A stretch of 64,000 nt of DNA from Nocardiopsis_C rhodophaea (GTDB lineage Bacteria > Actinomycetota > Actinomycetes > Streptosporangiales > Streptosporangiaceae): positions 124,001 through 188,000 of the forward strand of contig NZ_BAAAPC010000002.1 in assembly GCF_039530945.1 (NCBI RefSeq), given 5' to 3'. Below are positions 9,519 through 20,169 of the stretch, piece after piece. The position numbers were made by a program, and so were the translations under genes. Each line of letters opens with the position of its first letter. Position 1 is the first letter of the stretch. The notes beneath the pieces are model-generated. The model searched no databases, was not told the origin of the DNA, and saw nothing but the letters and a program-made list of their open reading frames with translations.

Positions 9519-10958
9519 GTGCGGGTCACCACACTGGACCGGTACGACCCGGCTCCCGGCCGCGTCGTGGAGTTCGTGCCGTCGGCGGCGACCCTGGCCG
9601 CCGCCGACGGCACGCCCGCCGCACCGGTGCCGCCCTCGCTCAACCAGCGCTTCCACCTGGAAACGGAACGGCGCCAGGAGGACGGTCCGCGGCACTGGCT
9701 GGCCTGCGCGTTCGACCTCGAAGCCGGCGCGGCCGTCGACCCGGAGGCACTGCGGAAGGCCTTCGTCTTCTGGGTTCGGCGCCACGAGACGCTTCGCAGT
9801 GGCTTCCGTCCCTCTCCGGACGGGACGGCCATCGAACGCTTCATCCTGCCCGCCGAGGACTTCGACCTGGAAGCACGCGACGGAGGGGCGTACGCCACCA
9901 CGGACGCCCTCCGGAACCGGCTGTCCCACCGGCTCGACGAGGCCTGCCGCGCTCTCTCCTGGCCGTCCTACCTGTTCGCGACCGTCCTTCGGCCGAGCGG
10001 CGCCACCGTGTTCTGCGGTTTCGACCACTGCAACGCGGACGCCTACTCTCTGGCGATCGCCGTGCGCGAGCTGGGCGAGTCCTACCGGGCGTTCGCCTCC
10101 GGAACCATGCCCGACCTTCCCGCGGTGGGCAGCTACGTGGACTACTGCGCCCACGAGCAGGAGGCGGTGGGCTCCCCACCGGACCGTGACGATCCGATCG
10201 TGCGGCGGTGGGCCGAGTTCTTCGCCGCCTGCGGCGGCACGACCCCGACCTTCCCCCTTGACCTCGGTCTCGCCCCGGGGGAGCGGCGCCCCCAGGGGAC
10301 CGACACGCGCCACCTCCTGGACGGACCCAGCGCCGACGAGTTCGAACGCGTGTGCGAGGAGACCGGCGGCAGCCTCTTCTCCGGTGTCCTCGCCGCCGCC
10401 GGGCTGGCGGCCCACCGCCTCGGAGCCGGTGACGAGCTCCGATTGTGCGTCCCGATGCACACCCGCCACGACGAGCGGTGGACCAACGCCGTCGGCTGGT
10501 TCACCACGGTCGCCCCGGTGACGCTCGACATCAGCGGGGCGATCCCCGCCAAGGAAGCGGGCGGGATCCCGTGTTCGGACGCGTTCGCCACCCGCGTCCA
10601 CGCCGCCCGGGCGGGTTTCCGCGCCGCGCGCGACCTCGCCCAGCGGCCGGTCGCCCACGTCCTCGCCGCCCTCGGGGAGGAGTTCACCCGCACCAGGGAC
10701 GACGTGTTCATGCTCTCCTTTGTCGACTACCGCCCCGTCCCCGGCTCCGAACACCACGCGGCCGCCAACGCCCACCACCTCAGCGCCGTCACCATGGCCG
10801 ACGACGCCCAGTTCTGGGTCACGCGGACGCACGAGGGCCTGTTCCTCCGTTCGCGCTACCCCGACGACCCCGTGGCGGAGAACGCCGTTCTGTCCTTTGC
10901 CGACGCCTTGGCCGCGGCGATGGCCATCCGCGTTCCGGAGCCGTCCGGCGTCCGGTGA
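9519..10958 (+). CDS. Stand-alone condensation-domain protein 3, altered active site
   Basis: A 479-residue third paralogue (RYDPAPGRVVEF, FVFWVRRHETLRSGFR, VGSYVDY, HTRHDERWTNAVGWF). Its active-site segment reads FDHCNADAYS (about 168-177): first His to Asp as in the other two, and the conserved Gly of DG replaced by Ala. The catalytic His remains. The change may alter or weaken catalysis, so it might serve as a partner subunit. Start GTG 9519 lies two bases after the gene 2 stop, consistent with one operon. The gene converges on the UvrA-like gene. Confidence 0.78.
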   Translation: MRVTTLDRYDPAPGRVVEFVPSAATLAAADGTPAAPVPPSLNQRFHLETERRQEDGPRHWLACAFDLEAGAAVDPEALRKAFVFWVRRHETLRSGFRPSPDGTAIERFILPAEDFDLEARDGGAYATTDALRNRLSHRLDEACRALSWPSYLFATVLRPSGATVFCGFDHCNADAYSLAIAVRELGESYRAFASGTMPDLPAVGSYVDYCAHEQEAVGSPPDRDDPIVRRWAEFFAACGGTTPTFPLDLGLAPGERRPQGTDTRHLLDGPSADEFERVCEETGGSLFSGVLAAAGLAAHRLGAGDELRLCVPMHTRHDERWTNAVGWFTTVAPVTLDISGAIPAKEAGGIPCSDAFATRVHAARAGFRAARDLAQRPVAHVLAALGEEFTRTRDDVFMLSFVDYRPVPGSEHHAAANAHHLSAVTMADDAQFWVTRTHEGLFLRSRYPDDPVAENAVLSFADALAAAMAIRVPEPSGVR

Positions 10959-11007
10959 GAACGCCGCCCGAGAGGAGGGGCGTCCTCACCGAAGTCCACC
11001 CCCGCGG

Positions 11008-13443
<2,436 letters not shown>

Positions 13444-13560
13444 CGTGTCTCCCATCTGCTACGTGGGGCCGTCCGTCGTGGTCGCGGCACTTGCGACCTG
13501 TTGGACGGCCCAGCGCTTCTCCTGGATACGGAGCAGGTCCCCCGCGGGATCACGGAGGGC

Positions 13561-13647
13561 GCAGTCGCGAACGCCGACCTGTCCCTCGCCGACGCCGTGG
13601 CCGCGGCGATGGCCGCCCGCGCCCCGGAAGCGACAGGCTATAGGTGA
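13561..13647 (+). pseudogene. C-terminal relic of a fourth condensation-domain gene
   Basis: The last 28 codons before TGA 13645-13647 encode a peptide that aligns without gaps to the end of condensation protein 3 (17 of 28 residues identical, including LADAVAAAMA against FADALAAAMA, then PE and a terminal Arg). The DNA after both stops also begins GGTGAGAA. Upstream, similarity fades and seems to switch frame near 13530-13560, so only the tail survives. Its position beyond the inverted UvrA-like gene suggests duplication followed by insertion or deletion. Confidence 0.65.
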
Positions 13648-13737
13648 GAAGTGACAGTCCATAGGTGAGAGGGGCACTTCGGCCCGGCACCTGACCGCCT
13701 GCGGGTCGTGCTCGACAGAACGCCGTCGTGGTGGCGC

Positions 13738-13902
13738 TCAGCGATGGATGCGGATTCGCCAGATGCTAACCGACTCTGATCGCACTGTGTAGTACACGAG
13801 CAGGTCGCGTGTGATCAGCCGATAAGCACGGGGGATCCCGCCAGACGGCTCGGACCTGAAGATTCTGGAGGAGCTCAAGGTTCTCCAGGCGCTTCCTCGC
13901 AT
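13738..13902 (-). CDS. Short RelE/ParE-like ORF or remnant overlapping the ABC stop
   Basis: A 54-codon frame whose ATG (13902-13900) overlaps the stop of the downstream ABC gene (TGATG). The C-terminal half reads like the end of a RelE/ParE-type toxin (PRAYRLITRDLLVYYTV then WRIRIHR). A neighbouring frame shows RKRLENLELLQNLQ, so a frameshifted longer toxin gene is possible. No antitoxin is visible beside it. It may be a decayed gene rather than a functional one. Confidence 0.3.
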   Translation of the reverse strand: MRGSAWRTLSSSRIFRSEPSGGIPRAYRLITRDLLVYYTVRSESVSIWRIRIHR

Positions 13903-15794
13903 CACATGTTCGGATGCTGAGCGCTGTCTCCATGCCAGGTGCGCCAGAGCGAGGCGTAGGAACCGTCGCGGGCCAGCAGTTCGTCGTGAGTGCCCAGCTC
14001 GGTGATACCCCCGTCTTGGACGACCGCGATGCGGTCGGCGTCGTGGGCGGTGTGCAACCGGTGGGCGATCGCGACGACCGTCCGGCCTTCGAGGACCGCG
14101 TTGAGCGAGCGTTCCAGGCGGTGGGCGGCCCGTGGGTCGATCAAGGACGTGGCCTCGTCGAGGATCAGGACCCGGGGGTCGGCCAGAACCAGGCGGGCCA
14201 GGGCCAGCTGCTGAGTGTGGGCCGGGTCGAGTTCAAGGGCACCCGTTCCCACCCGGGTGTCCAGTCCCTCGGGTAGGTCACGGATCCACTCCGCGCACTC
14301 GGTCGCCTCCAGCGCCGCCGAGATCTCTTCAGGTGTAACCGCGCCGTCGCAGGCCATGGCCACGTTGTCGCCGAGTGTGCCCCGGAAGACGTGGGTCTCC
14401 TGGGTCACCAGCACGACGCGGCGCCGCTGTTCGTGCGAGGGCAGGGTCGACAGGTCCGCGCCGCCGACGAGCACGCTGCCGGAGGTCGGCGCGTGAATCC
14501 CGGCGATCAGTTTGCCGAGCGTCGACTTTCCCGCGCCACTGGGGCCGACCATGGCAAGGCGTTCGCCCGGCCGCAGGGAGAGGTCGACCCCGGGGAGCAC
14601 TTCCACGTCGGGGCGGTAGCCGAAGTGAACATCGCGGAGCTCGACCCTCCCGGAACCGGTCGATGCGCTGGTGGCCGGTGACGCGGCGGCCGCGCGCGGA
14701 GGCGTCGAGCCGGGTGGCTTGCTCCCCGCCCCGTCCGCGGCCGCCAGTCGGATGCCCAGCAGGCGGCGCATCGCGGCGAAGCCGTACATCAGGGCGTCCA
14801 GCTGCATGATGAGCCGGTCAAGGGGCTCGATGAGCTGGTAGACGAACAGCGTCGCGGCGGTGGCCTGGCCCAAAGTCACGATGCCCTGGGTGTACAGCCA
14901 GCCTCCGGTGAGGAACGTGGCGGCCACCGGGAGCCCGTATCCGAGGTCCAAGGTCGGATACCAGACGGAGCGGATCCACAGGGTGTAGCGCTCGGCCGCG
15001 TAGGCACGGCCGATGTTCCGGTCCCCGCGTGCGCGCATCCGGTCGGCGCGCCGCAGGGCCTCGACGGTGTGGGCGCCCTCCACGGTGTCGGTCATCCCCT
15101 GGACCAGGTCGCCGTAGGCGGCCAGCTCGCGTTCGTAGCCTGGTGTCGCGCGCCGCAGGTACCAGCGGGTCCCCAGCCAGAACACCGGCACCGCCGTGAG
15201 CGCGGGCAGCAGGAGCAGGGGGTGCACCGTCCCGACGGCCACGACCGTGAGGGAGCAGGTGACCAGCGCGATGATGGCCTCGGGGAGGCTGGAGCGCACC
15301 ACGTACGCCAGGTGGCCGGCGTCGCGGCCGGTGCGTGTGACCAGGTCGCCGCTTCCGGCGCGCTCCACCGTCGCCAGCGGCAGGCGCAGCACCGAGCGCA
15401 TGAACTCCTCGCGGAGTTCGGCGATGAACGCCTCGCCGAACCGGATCGACGCTGCGACCGATCCGTAGGTGAACACGGCGTGCACCACCATGGCGCCGGC
15501 GATCAGGGCGACCGTCGCGTCAATGCGCGCGGTGGTCGTACCCGAGCGGACCGCGTCGATGATGGTGCCGAGCAGCCAGGGCGCGGCCAGCCCCGCGAGT
15601 GCGGCGATCGAGTGCAGAAGGATAACGAGCGCCAACGTCCGCCCGTGGGCGCGCAGCGCCTCGCCCAGTCGCGCGCGTACATGAGCGCTGTCGGCGGTCG
15701 GGAGGATCGTGCGGTGCGGGGGGTGCTCCCCGTGTTCCCGGTGTTCCTGGCGTCGCTCGGGTGCCGTACCGGTGCCGGGCTCGGTGCCGATCAT
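13902..15794 (-). CDS. ABC exporter half, intact Walker motifs but degenerate signature
   Basis: A 630-residue type IV exporter half: a roughly 45-residue polar N-terminus, six-helix membrane domain (about 55-330), a Pro/Ala linker, then an ATPase domain. Walker A GPSGAGKST, Q-loop VTQETHVF, Walker B LILDEAT and H-loop IAHRL are all intact. The LSGGQ signature is replaced by LDPAHTQQ. The ATG overlaps the stop of the upstream half as ATGA (15794-15791), indicating coupled synthesis of a 1:1 heterodimer. The mate carries the opposite set of defects, leaving one good ATP site. Substrate unknown; the divergent TetR gene suggests drug- or metabolite-responsive control. Confidence 0.92.
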   Translation of the reverse strand: MIGTEPGTGTAPERRQEHREHGEHPPHRTILPTADSAHVRARLGEALRAHGRTLALVILLHSIAALAGLAAPWLLGTIIDAVRSGTTTARIDATVALIAGAMVVHAVFTYGSVAASIRFGEAFIAELREEFMRSVLRLPLATVERAGSGDLVTRTGRDAGHLAYVVRSSLPEAIIALVTCSLTVVAVGTVHPLLLLPALTAVPVFWLGTRWYLRRATPGYERELAAYGDLVQGMTDTVEGAHTVEALRRADRMRARGDRNIGRAYAAERYTLWIRSVWYPTLDLGYGLPVAATFLTGGWLYTQGIVTLGQATAATLFVYQLIEPLDRLIMQLDALMYGFAAMRRLLGIRLAAADGAGSKPPGSTPPRAAAASPATSASTGSGRVELRDVHFGYRPDVEVLPGVDLSLRPGERLAMVGPSGAGKSTLGKLIAGIHAPTSGSVLVGGADLSTLPSHEQRRRVVLVTQETHVFRGTLGDNVAMACDGAVTPEEISAALEATECAEWIRDLPEGLDTRVGTGALELDPAHTQQLALARLVLADPRVLILDEATSLIDPRAAHRLERSLNAVLEGRTVVAIAHRLHTAHDADRIAVVQDGGITELGTHDELLARDGSYASLWRTWHGDSAQHPNM

Positions 15795-17599
15795 CTCTTC
15801 TCTCCTGTGCTGGCGGGGGCGGCCCGGCCGGTGTCGGGGCCGTCGCCGTTGACCGTCGCGGAACGCAGGACCGCCGTGCGGTAGCGCGGTTCCTCGTGCA
15901 GCAGGTCCCTGTGCGTCCCTTCGGCCACGACGCGTCCGCCGTCGACGAAGAGCACGTGGTCGGCCCGGTCCAGGAGCAGCGGGCTGGTCGTCAGGACGGC
16001 GGTGGTGCGCCCCTGGCGTGCTGCACCCAGGCGGGCCGCGATGGTCGACTCGGTGTGCGCGTCGACCGCCGAAGCCGGTTCGACCAGGATCAGCACCTCG
16101 GGGGCGGCGACCAGCGCGCGGGCCAGCCGCAGCCGCTGCTGCTGCCCGCCGGAGAACTCGCGGCCGTGGTCGGCGGCATAGCCGTCGAGCCCGCCCGGAA
16201 GCGCGGTGACGATGTCGTCGGCGCAGGCCGCGTGGATAGCGGCGTGCAGCTCCTCCTCCGTCGCGCCGCCGTCCGGCGACAGCTCCTCGCGCAGTACTCC
16301 GGAGAACAGCACCGCGTTGTTGGTACCGACCAGGATGCGCTCGCGGACCTGGTCCAGGGGGAGGTCGCGCAGGCGGACCGCGGACGCCTTCTCGTCCTGG
16401 TCTCCTGCTCCCGTGCTGCGCATGGTTACCTCGGCGTCGTGATCGTCGCGGTAACGGCCGAGCCGGTCGGCGATCAGCGCGGCCTGCGCGACGTCGGTGC
16501 ACGCGATCCCGGTGAGCTGTCCGGACCGGACGGTGACCCCGCTGCCCGCGTCGTGCAGGTGGATGTCGCCCTCGGGGGCAGTCGCCGGGTGCTCCGGTTC
16601 GGGCAGGTCGTGGGGGAGGGACAGGATCTTGACGATGCGCCGCGCCGAGACGTGTGCGCTGATGATCAGGTTCGCCGACTTCATCAGGCCGTGGACCGGC
16701 AACATCAGATACGCGGTGTAGCCGTAGAAGGTCACCAGCTGGCCCGCTGTGATCCCGCCCGCGAGGGCGAGACGTGCGCCGAACCAGATGATCCCGGTGA
16801 CCAGGAGCCCGGGGAGAAGCACTTGGAGCGCGCGCAGCCCGGCCGTCAGCCACCCGACGTGGACACCGGCGGCGCGGGCGCGCTGCGATTCGGCCGCGTA
16901 ACGTGTCTCGGACATGTGCTCGCCGCCGATACCGCGCAGGACCCGCAACCCCGCGACGATGTCGCCGGCGCGGGTCGCTACCTCGGCTTGAAGATCACGC
17001 TGCCTGCTCTCTCGCTGGTGGAGGGGGCGCATCAGGGGGCCCGAACACAGCACGATCAGCGGCACGCCGATCAGGACGGCCAACCCCATCGGCACCGACG
17101 ACCGCAGCACCAACGCGCTGACCAGGGAGATGGTGAGGAACGAGGCGAAGATGCGGGCAGCGTGCTCGAACACCTCCCCGATGTCGTCGATGTCGGTCGT
17201 GCCGACGGCGACGACATCGCCGGTCGGCAGCCGCCGCGCGAGTGTGCTGCCGAGCCGTGCGGAGTCACGCGTCACCACCTGCACGGTGCGGTAGGCCGCG
17301 TCGTACCAGTTGTACGCCTCGGCGCGGTGGCTCGGCACGATGAGCACCGCCATGCCCGCGCCCATCCCCGTGATCGCTCCCGCCCACAGGAGCAGCTGCC
17401 CCGGATCACCCGAGGTCAGGCCGTCGTCCACGGCCGCGCCGAAGACGGCCGGCAGGAGCGCTTGGAGCGAGAAGTAGACGGTGACGTAGGCGGTGGAGAT
17501 GAGAAGGGCCCACCACTGCTTGCGCGCGAGCCACAGCAGGTACCTTCCGGCCGATCGATGGTCCGGGACGCCTGGGTCACGCTCGGGAAGGGCTCGCAC
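15791..17599 (-). CDS. ABC exporter half, degenerate Walker motifs but intact signature
   Basis: A 602-residue partner of the next gene. Six predicted membrane helices occupy about residues 25-300. In the ATPase domain the P-loop is lost (RSGQLTGIACTD, no GKS/T), Walker B reads LILVEP (Asp to Val, Glu kept) and the H-loop His is Thr (VLTTSPLL). The signature FSGGQQQRLRLARAL is perfect. In the dimer this signature would complete the ATP site built on the mate's intact Walker motifs, while the other site is dead on both sides, the TM287/288 or BmrCD arrangement. Start is GTG 17599, with no strong ribosome site. First gene of a two-gene operon divergent from tetR. Confidence 0.92.
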   Translation of the reverse strand: MRALPERDPGVPDHRSAGRYLLWLARKQWWALLISTAYVTVYFSLQALLPAVFGAAVDDGLTSGDPGQLLLWAGAITGMGAGMAVLIVPSHRAEAYNWYDAAYRTVQVVTRDSARLGSTLARRLPTGDVVAVGTTDIDDIGEVFEHAARIFASFLTISLVSALVLRSSVPMGLAVLIGVPLIVLCSGPLMRPLHQRESRQRDLQAEVATRAGDIVAGLRVLRGIGGEHMSETRYAAESQRARAAGVHVGWLTAGLRALQVLLPGLLVTGIIWFGARLALAGGITAGQLVTFYGYTAYLMLPVHGLMKSANLIISAHVSARRIVKILSLPHDLPEPEHPATAPEGDIHLHDAGSGVTVRSGQLTGIACTDVAQAALIADRLGRYRDDHDAEVTMRSTGAGDQDEKASAVRLRDLPLDQVRERILVGTNNAVLFSGVLREELSPDGGATEEELHAAIHAACADDIVTALPGGLDGYAADHGREFSGGQQQRLRLARALVAAPEVLILVEPASAVDAHTESTIAARLGAARQGRTTAVLTTSPLLLDRADHVLFVDGGRVVAEGTHRDLLHEEPRYRTAVLRSATVNGDGPDTGRAAPASTGEKR

Positions 17600-17730
17600 A
17601 GTTGACGCACGCTATCCGTGCGCCTTCCGCCACCGCCACTGGTTTTTGCCCGGCCGACGGCCCGGAGGGCGTGGATGTCCTGCGCTGATCCGGGTCCGAT
17701 GGCCGGGTGCGGCCGAGGAGGGAAAATCCC

Positions 17731-17766
17731 TTGTTGGCGCAGGACGGTCGGCCTATCTTTAGGCCG
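17731..17766 (+). promoter_or_regulatory. Leaderless tetR promoter overlapped by an inverted repeat
   Basis: TTGTTG (17731-17736), 17 bases, TATCTT (17754-17759), six bases, then the GTG start at 17766: transcription would begin at the start codon. The perfect inverted repeat GGCCTA-TCTT-TAGGCC (17750-17765) covers the -10 and abuts the GTG, a likely TetR operator for autorepression. A second small repeat, GGGA-AAA-TCCC (17720-17730), lies just upstream. Confidence 0.6.
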
Positions 17767-18338
17767 TGCAGCCGAGAACCAGTGCGGTCGGCCGAAAGCG
17801 GAGGCGTTGTATCGAGGCGGCCCGGCGGGCGCAGATCATCCAGGCCGCCACCGAGACCGTCGCCCAGGTCGGAGACGCACAGGCGTCGCTGTCCCGTATC
17901 GCGCAGCACGCGCGTATCAGCAAGAGCGTCATCTCCTACCACCTCGCGGGCAAGGACGAACTGCTCGAACAGGTGGTGGCACAGATCTTCGACGAGGGGT
18001 GGGCCCTCATCGAACCCCGCCTGGTGGCCGCACGCACCGAGGCGGAGCCCCCGCGCGTCTACATCGAGGTGGAACCCGACCACTGGGAATCGAACCGCAC
18101 CCGATTCCTGGCCATGGCGTCCATCGTCGACGGCCACCGCACGAGCGACGGGAAACCGCGGTTCACCGACAAATGGGAGGAGACGGTGACGGTCGTCGAG
18201 GATCTCCTGCGCACGGGGCAGGAGAACGGGGAGTTCCGGGACTTCGATCCCCGCGTCGTCGCGGTCACCCTCCGGCAGGGGATCGGCGGTGCACTCGGCC
18301 AGTGGGCGAGAAACCCCGAGCTGGACCTCACGGCGTAG
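17766..18338 (+). CDS. TetR-family transcriptional regulator
   Basis: A 190-residue regulator with an N-terminal TetR helix-turn-helix: RRAQIIQAATETVAQVG, SLSRIAQHARISKSVISYHL, AGKDELLEQV (about residues 20-65). The C-terminal ligand-binding part is unassigned. It is transcribed divergently from the ABC heterodimer genes, and its promoter region holds a 16-bp inverted repeat, so it probably represses the exporter and itself. The PhyH gene starts 113 bases downstream on the same strand and may share its transcript. Confidence 0.9.
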   Translation: MQPRTSAVGRKRRRCIEAARRAQIIQAATETVAQVGDAQASLSRIAQHARISKSVISYHLAGKDELLEQVVAQIFDEGWALIEPRLVAARTEAEPPRVYIEVEPDHWESNRTRFLAMASIVDGHRTSDGKPRFTDKWEETVTVVEDLLRTGQENGEFRDFDPRVVAVTLRQGIGGALGQWARNPELDLTA

Positions 18339-18451
18339 GCGGCGGAGTTGATCACCCTTTCCGAATGCGCGATTCGAAAGTGAGACCGAACCGGAGCGCC
18401 TTCCCGGAACATCCGAACGACCGCGGACGCCATCCGAGAGGAGAGACCGTC

Positions 18452-19180
18452 GTGCGAGTCGAACGACATCCGTCACCTGCTCTGCTCGAATCGGACATCA
18501 CCGAGTACCGCGAGGAAGGGGTCGTCCGCGTCCCCCGTCTCCTCTCCGGTGAGTCCCTGATCCACGCCCGAGAGGCCGCGTGGGAGGCGTACCGGTACGA
18601 AGCCGAACCCTGGTGGGACGACAGGGGCATGACCGTCCTGCGGGGCGCGGGCGACTGGCGGTCCGACCGGACGCTGCGCGACCTGGTCCTCGGCCCTCTG
18701 GGACAGGCGGCCGCCGCCTTCGTGGGTGGACCAGTGCGCCTGTTCACCGGCGGATTCCTCTTCCTGGATCCGCACCGCGACACCCCGACCGTGCGGCACA
18801 GCGACGCTCCCTACGACCCCTACGACGCAACGGAGACGGTCACCGCATGGGTGGCCCTCTCCGACGTCCCCGAGGAACGGGGCTGCCTCTCCTTCCTGCC
18901 CCGCTCACATCGCGACCGCGGACTCGTGCCCGTCCTCCGCGGCCCCTCCGTCACCCTGCCGCTGGCCGCGGGCGACGGCGTCTTCCACAACGCCCGCACG
19001 GTCCGCTGGGCCGGCGGCAACACGACCGGAGAACCGCGCATCGTGGTGCTTGCGAGATACATGGCAGCGGACGCGACCTACAACGGCCGACCCGACGCGA
19101 TCACCGATCCGCTCGGCCTCGCGGCCGGACACCCCCTCGGCGGAGAACACTTCCCCCTGATCAACAGGAGCCCTTCATGA
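18452..19180 (+). CDS. Phytanoyl-CoA dioxygenase (PhyH)-family Fe(II)/2-oxoglutarate oxygenase
   Basis: A 242-residue protein of the PhyH family, which hydroxylates lipids or natural products using Fe(II), O2 and 2-oxoglutarate. The metal facial triad can be read as His and Asp of VRHSDAPYD (about residue 117) and the distal His of GDGVFHNARTV (about 174); Arg in EPRIVVLARY is a candidate 2-oxoglutarate ligand. Conserved ALSDVPEERGCLSFLPRSH lies between. GTG 18452 follows GAGAGGAGAG. Its stop overlaps the ATG of the CPBP gene as ATGA. Substrate unknown; the neighbourhood of condensation enzymes and an exporter suggests a small-molecule tailoring role. Confidence 0.85.
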   Translation: MRVERHPSPALLESDITEYREEGVVRVPRLLSGESLIHAREAAWEAYRYEAEPWWDDRGMTVLRGAGDWRSDRTLRDLVLGPLGQAAAAFVGGPVRLFTGGFLFLDPHRDTPTVRHSDAPYDPYDATETVTAWVALSDVPEERGCLSFLPRSHRDRGLVPVLRGPSVTLPLAAGDGVFHNARTVRWAGGNTTGEPRIVVLARYMAADATYNGRPDAITDPLGLAAGHPLGGEHFPLINRSPS

Positions 19181-20157
19181 GTGAACGGCACGCCGGCCCC
19201 CAGGCAGGCGGCCCATCCGGAGGCACAGGCGGGGCCCGGAAGGACGACGACGCGGGGCCCTGGCTCTGGGGCCTGCCTCCGTTCGCCAGGACCGCCATGT
19301 GGCGCGCGGCCCCGGGCCACCCGCGCGACGGGCGCCCCGACCTCGTCTGGCGGGTCGCGGCCGTCTTCGTCGCCATCACCCTGCTGTGGACCGCCATCGG
19401 GTGGACGGTCCGCGCCACCGTCGGCCCGGACTACAGCCTCCTCTCCCACGGGCTGTCAGCGGTGCTCACCAGCCTGCTGGTGATCCCGATGGTCGTGCTG
19501 GCCCGGCGCCACCTCGACCGGCGCCCGTGGAGCGGCCTCGGCCTCACCCGCCTGTCAGCGGGGTGGCGCCACCTGCTGCTGGGTATGGCGGTCTGGCTGG
19601 TGCCCGCCGGTTTCGGGACCGCCGTGTGCGTGGCGCTCGGCTGGACCGAGATCACCACGCGTGCCTCACCGCCCGAGGTCCTGGCCTCCACCGCGCTGCT
19701 GGCCGTCCTCGTCCTCTTCTACGAGGCGATCCCCGAGGAGCTGGCCTTCCGCGGGTACCTGCAGCGCAACCTGTTGACCGAGATGAGCCCGGGCGGCGCC
19801 GTGCTGGTCCAGGCGGGGCTGTTCTGCCTGTTCGGCAGCGTGGTGTGGGCGATCCTCGGCGAGCAGACCGTCGACGTCGCCCGATCCCTGATCCTCCTCG
19901 CGGCCGGGATCGTCCTGGGCTGTATCCGCGTCGTCAGCCGGAACACGTGGGCGTGCGTCGGCTTCCACCTTGCCTTTCAGGTCGCCGCGCAGATCCTGCT
20001 CACCCCGGCGCACGGCCAGTTCGCCGTCAGCGACCCGCTGCCCCTCCAGCTGGTCGCCTTCGGGTTCCTCCCGTTCGGCCTCGCCGTGCTGCTCTACCAG
20101 ATCTTCCACCCCGCGCCGGTCAACTGGCGCATGCCGGAGCCTGACAGGAAGCCCTGA
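19177..20157 (+). CDS. CPBP-family intramembrane metalloprotease
   Basis: A 326-residue membrane protein with a roughly 65-residue Gly-rich N-terminus and about eight hydrophobic segments. The CPBP/Abi signature is present: EAIPEELAFRGYLQ (about 185-198), a FCLFGSVVWA helix, and GFHLAFQ (about 264-270) supplying the second His motif. Family members include prenyl-protein protease homologues and bacteriocin-immunity proteins. It is translationally coupled to the PhyH gene. No peptide substrate is visible nearby. Confidence 0.88.
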   Translation: MSERHAGPQAGGPSGGTGGARKDDDAGPWLWGLPPFARTAMWRAAPGHPRDGRPDLVWRVAAVFVAITLLWTAIGWTVRATVGPDYSLLSHGLSAVLTSLLVIPMVVLARRHLDRRPWSGLGLTRLSAGWRHLLLGMAVWLVPAGFGTAVCVALGWTEITTRASPPEVLASTALLAVLVLFYEAIPEELAFRGYLQRNLLTEMSPGGAVLVQAGLFCLFGSVVWAILGEQTVDVARSLILLAAGIVLGCIRVVSRNTWACVGFHLAFQVAAQILLTPAHGQFAVSDPLPLQLVAFGFLPFGLAVLLYQIFHPAPVNWRMPEPDRKP

Positions 20158-20169
20158 GGGGGACGGGCC

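Noticed and set aside
15795..16853. Upstream extension of the ABC gene to a 983-codon frame
   Set aside because: The extension is an out-of-frame read of the partner ABC gene; the ATGA overlap at 15791-15794 defines the real start.
17618..18451. Upstream extension of the PhyH gene
   Set aside because: It overlaps tetR in another frame; GTG 18452 has a clear ribosome site and starts the homologous region.
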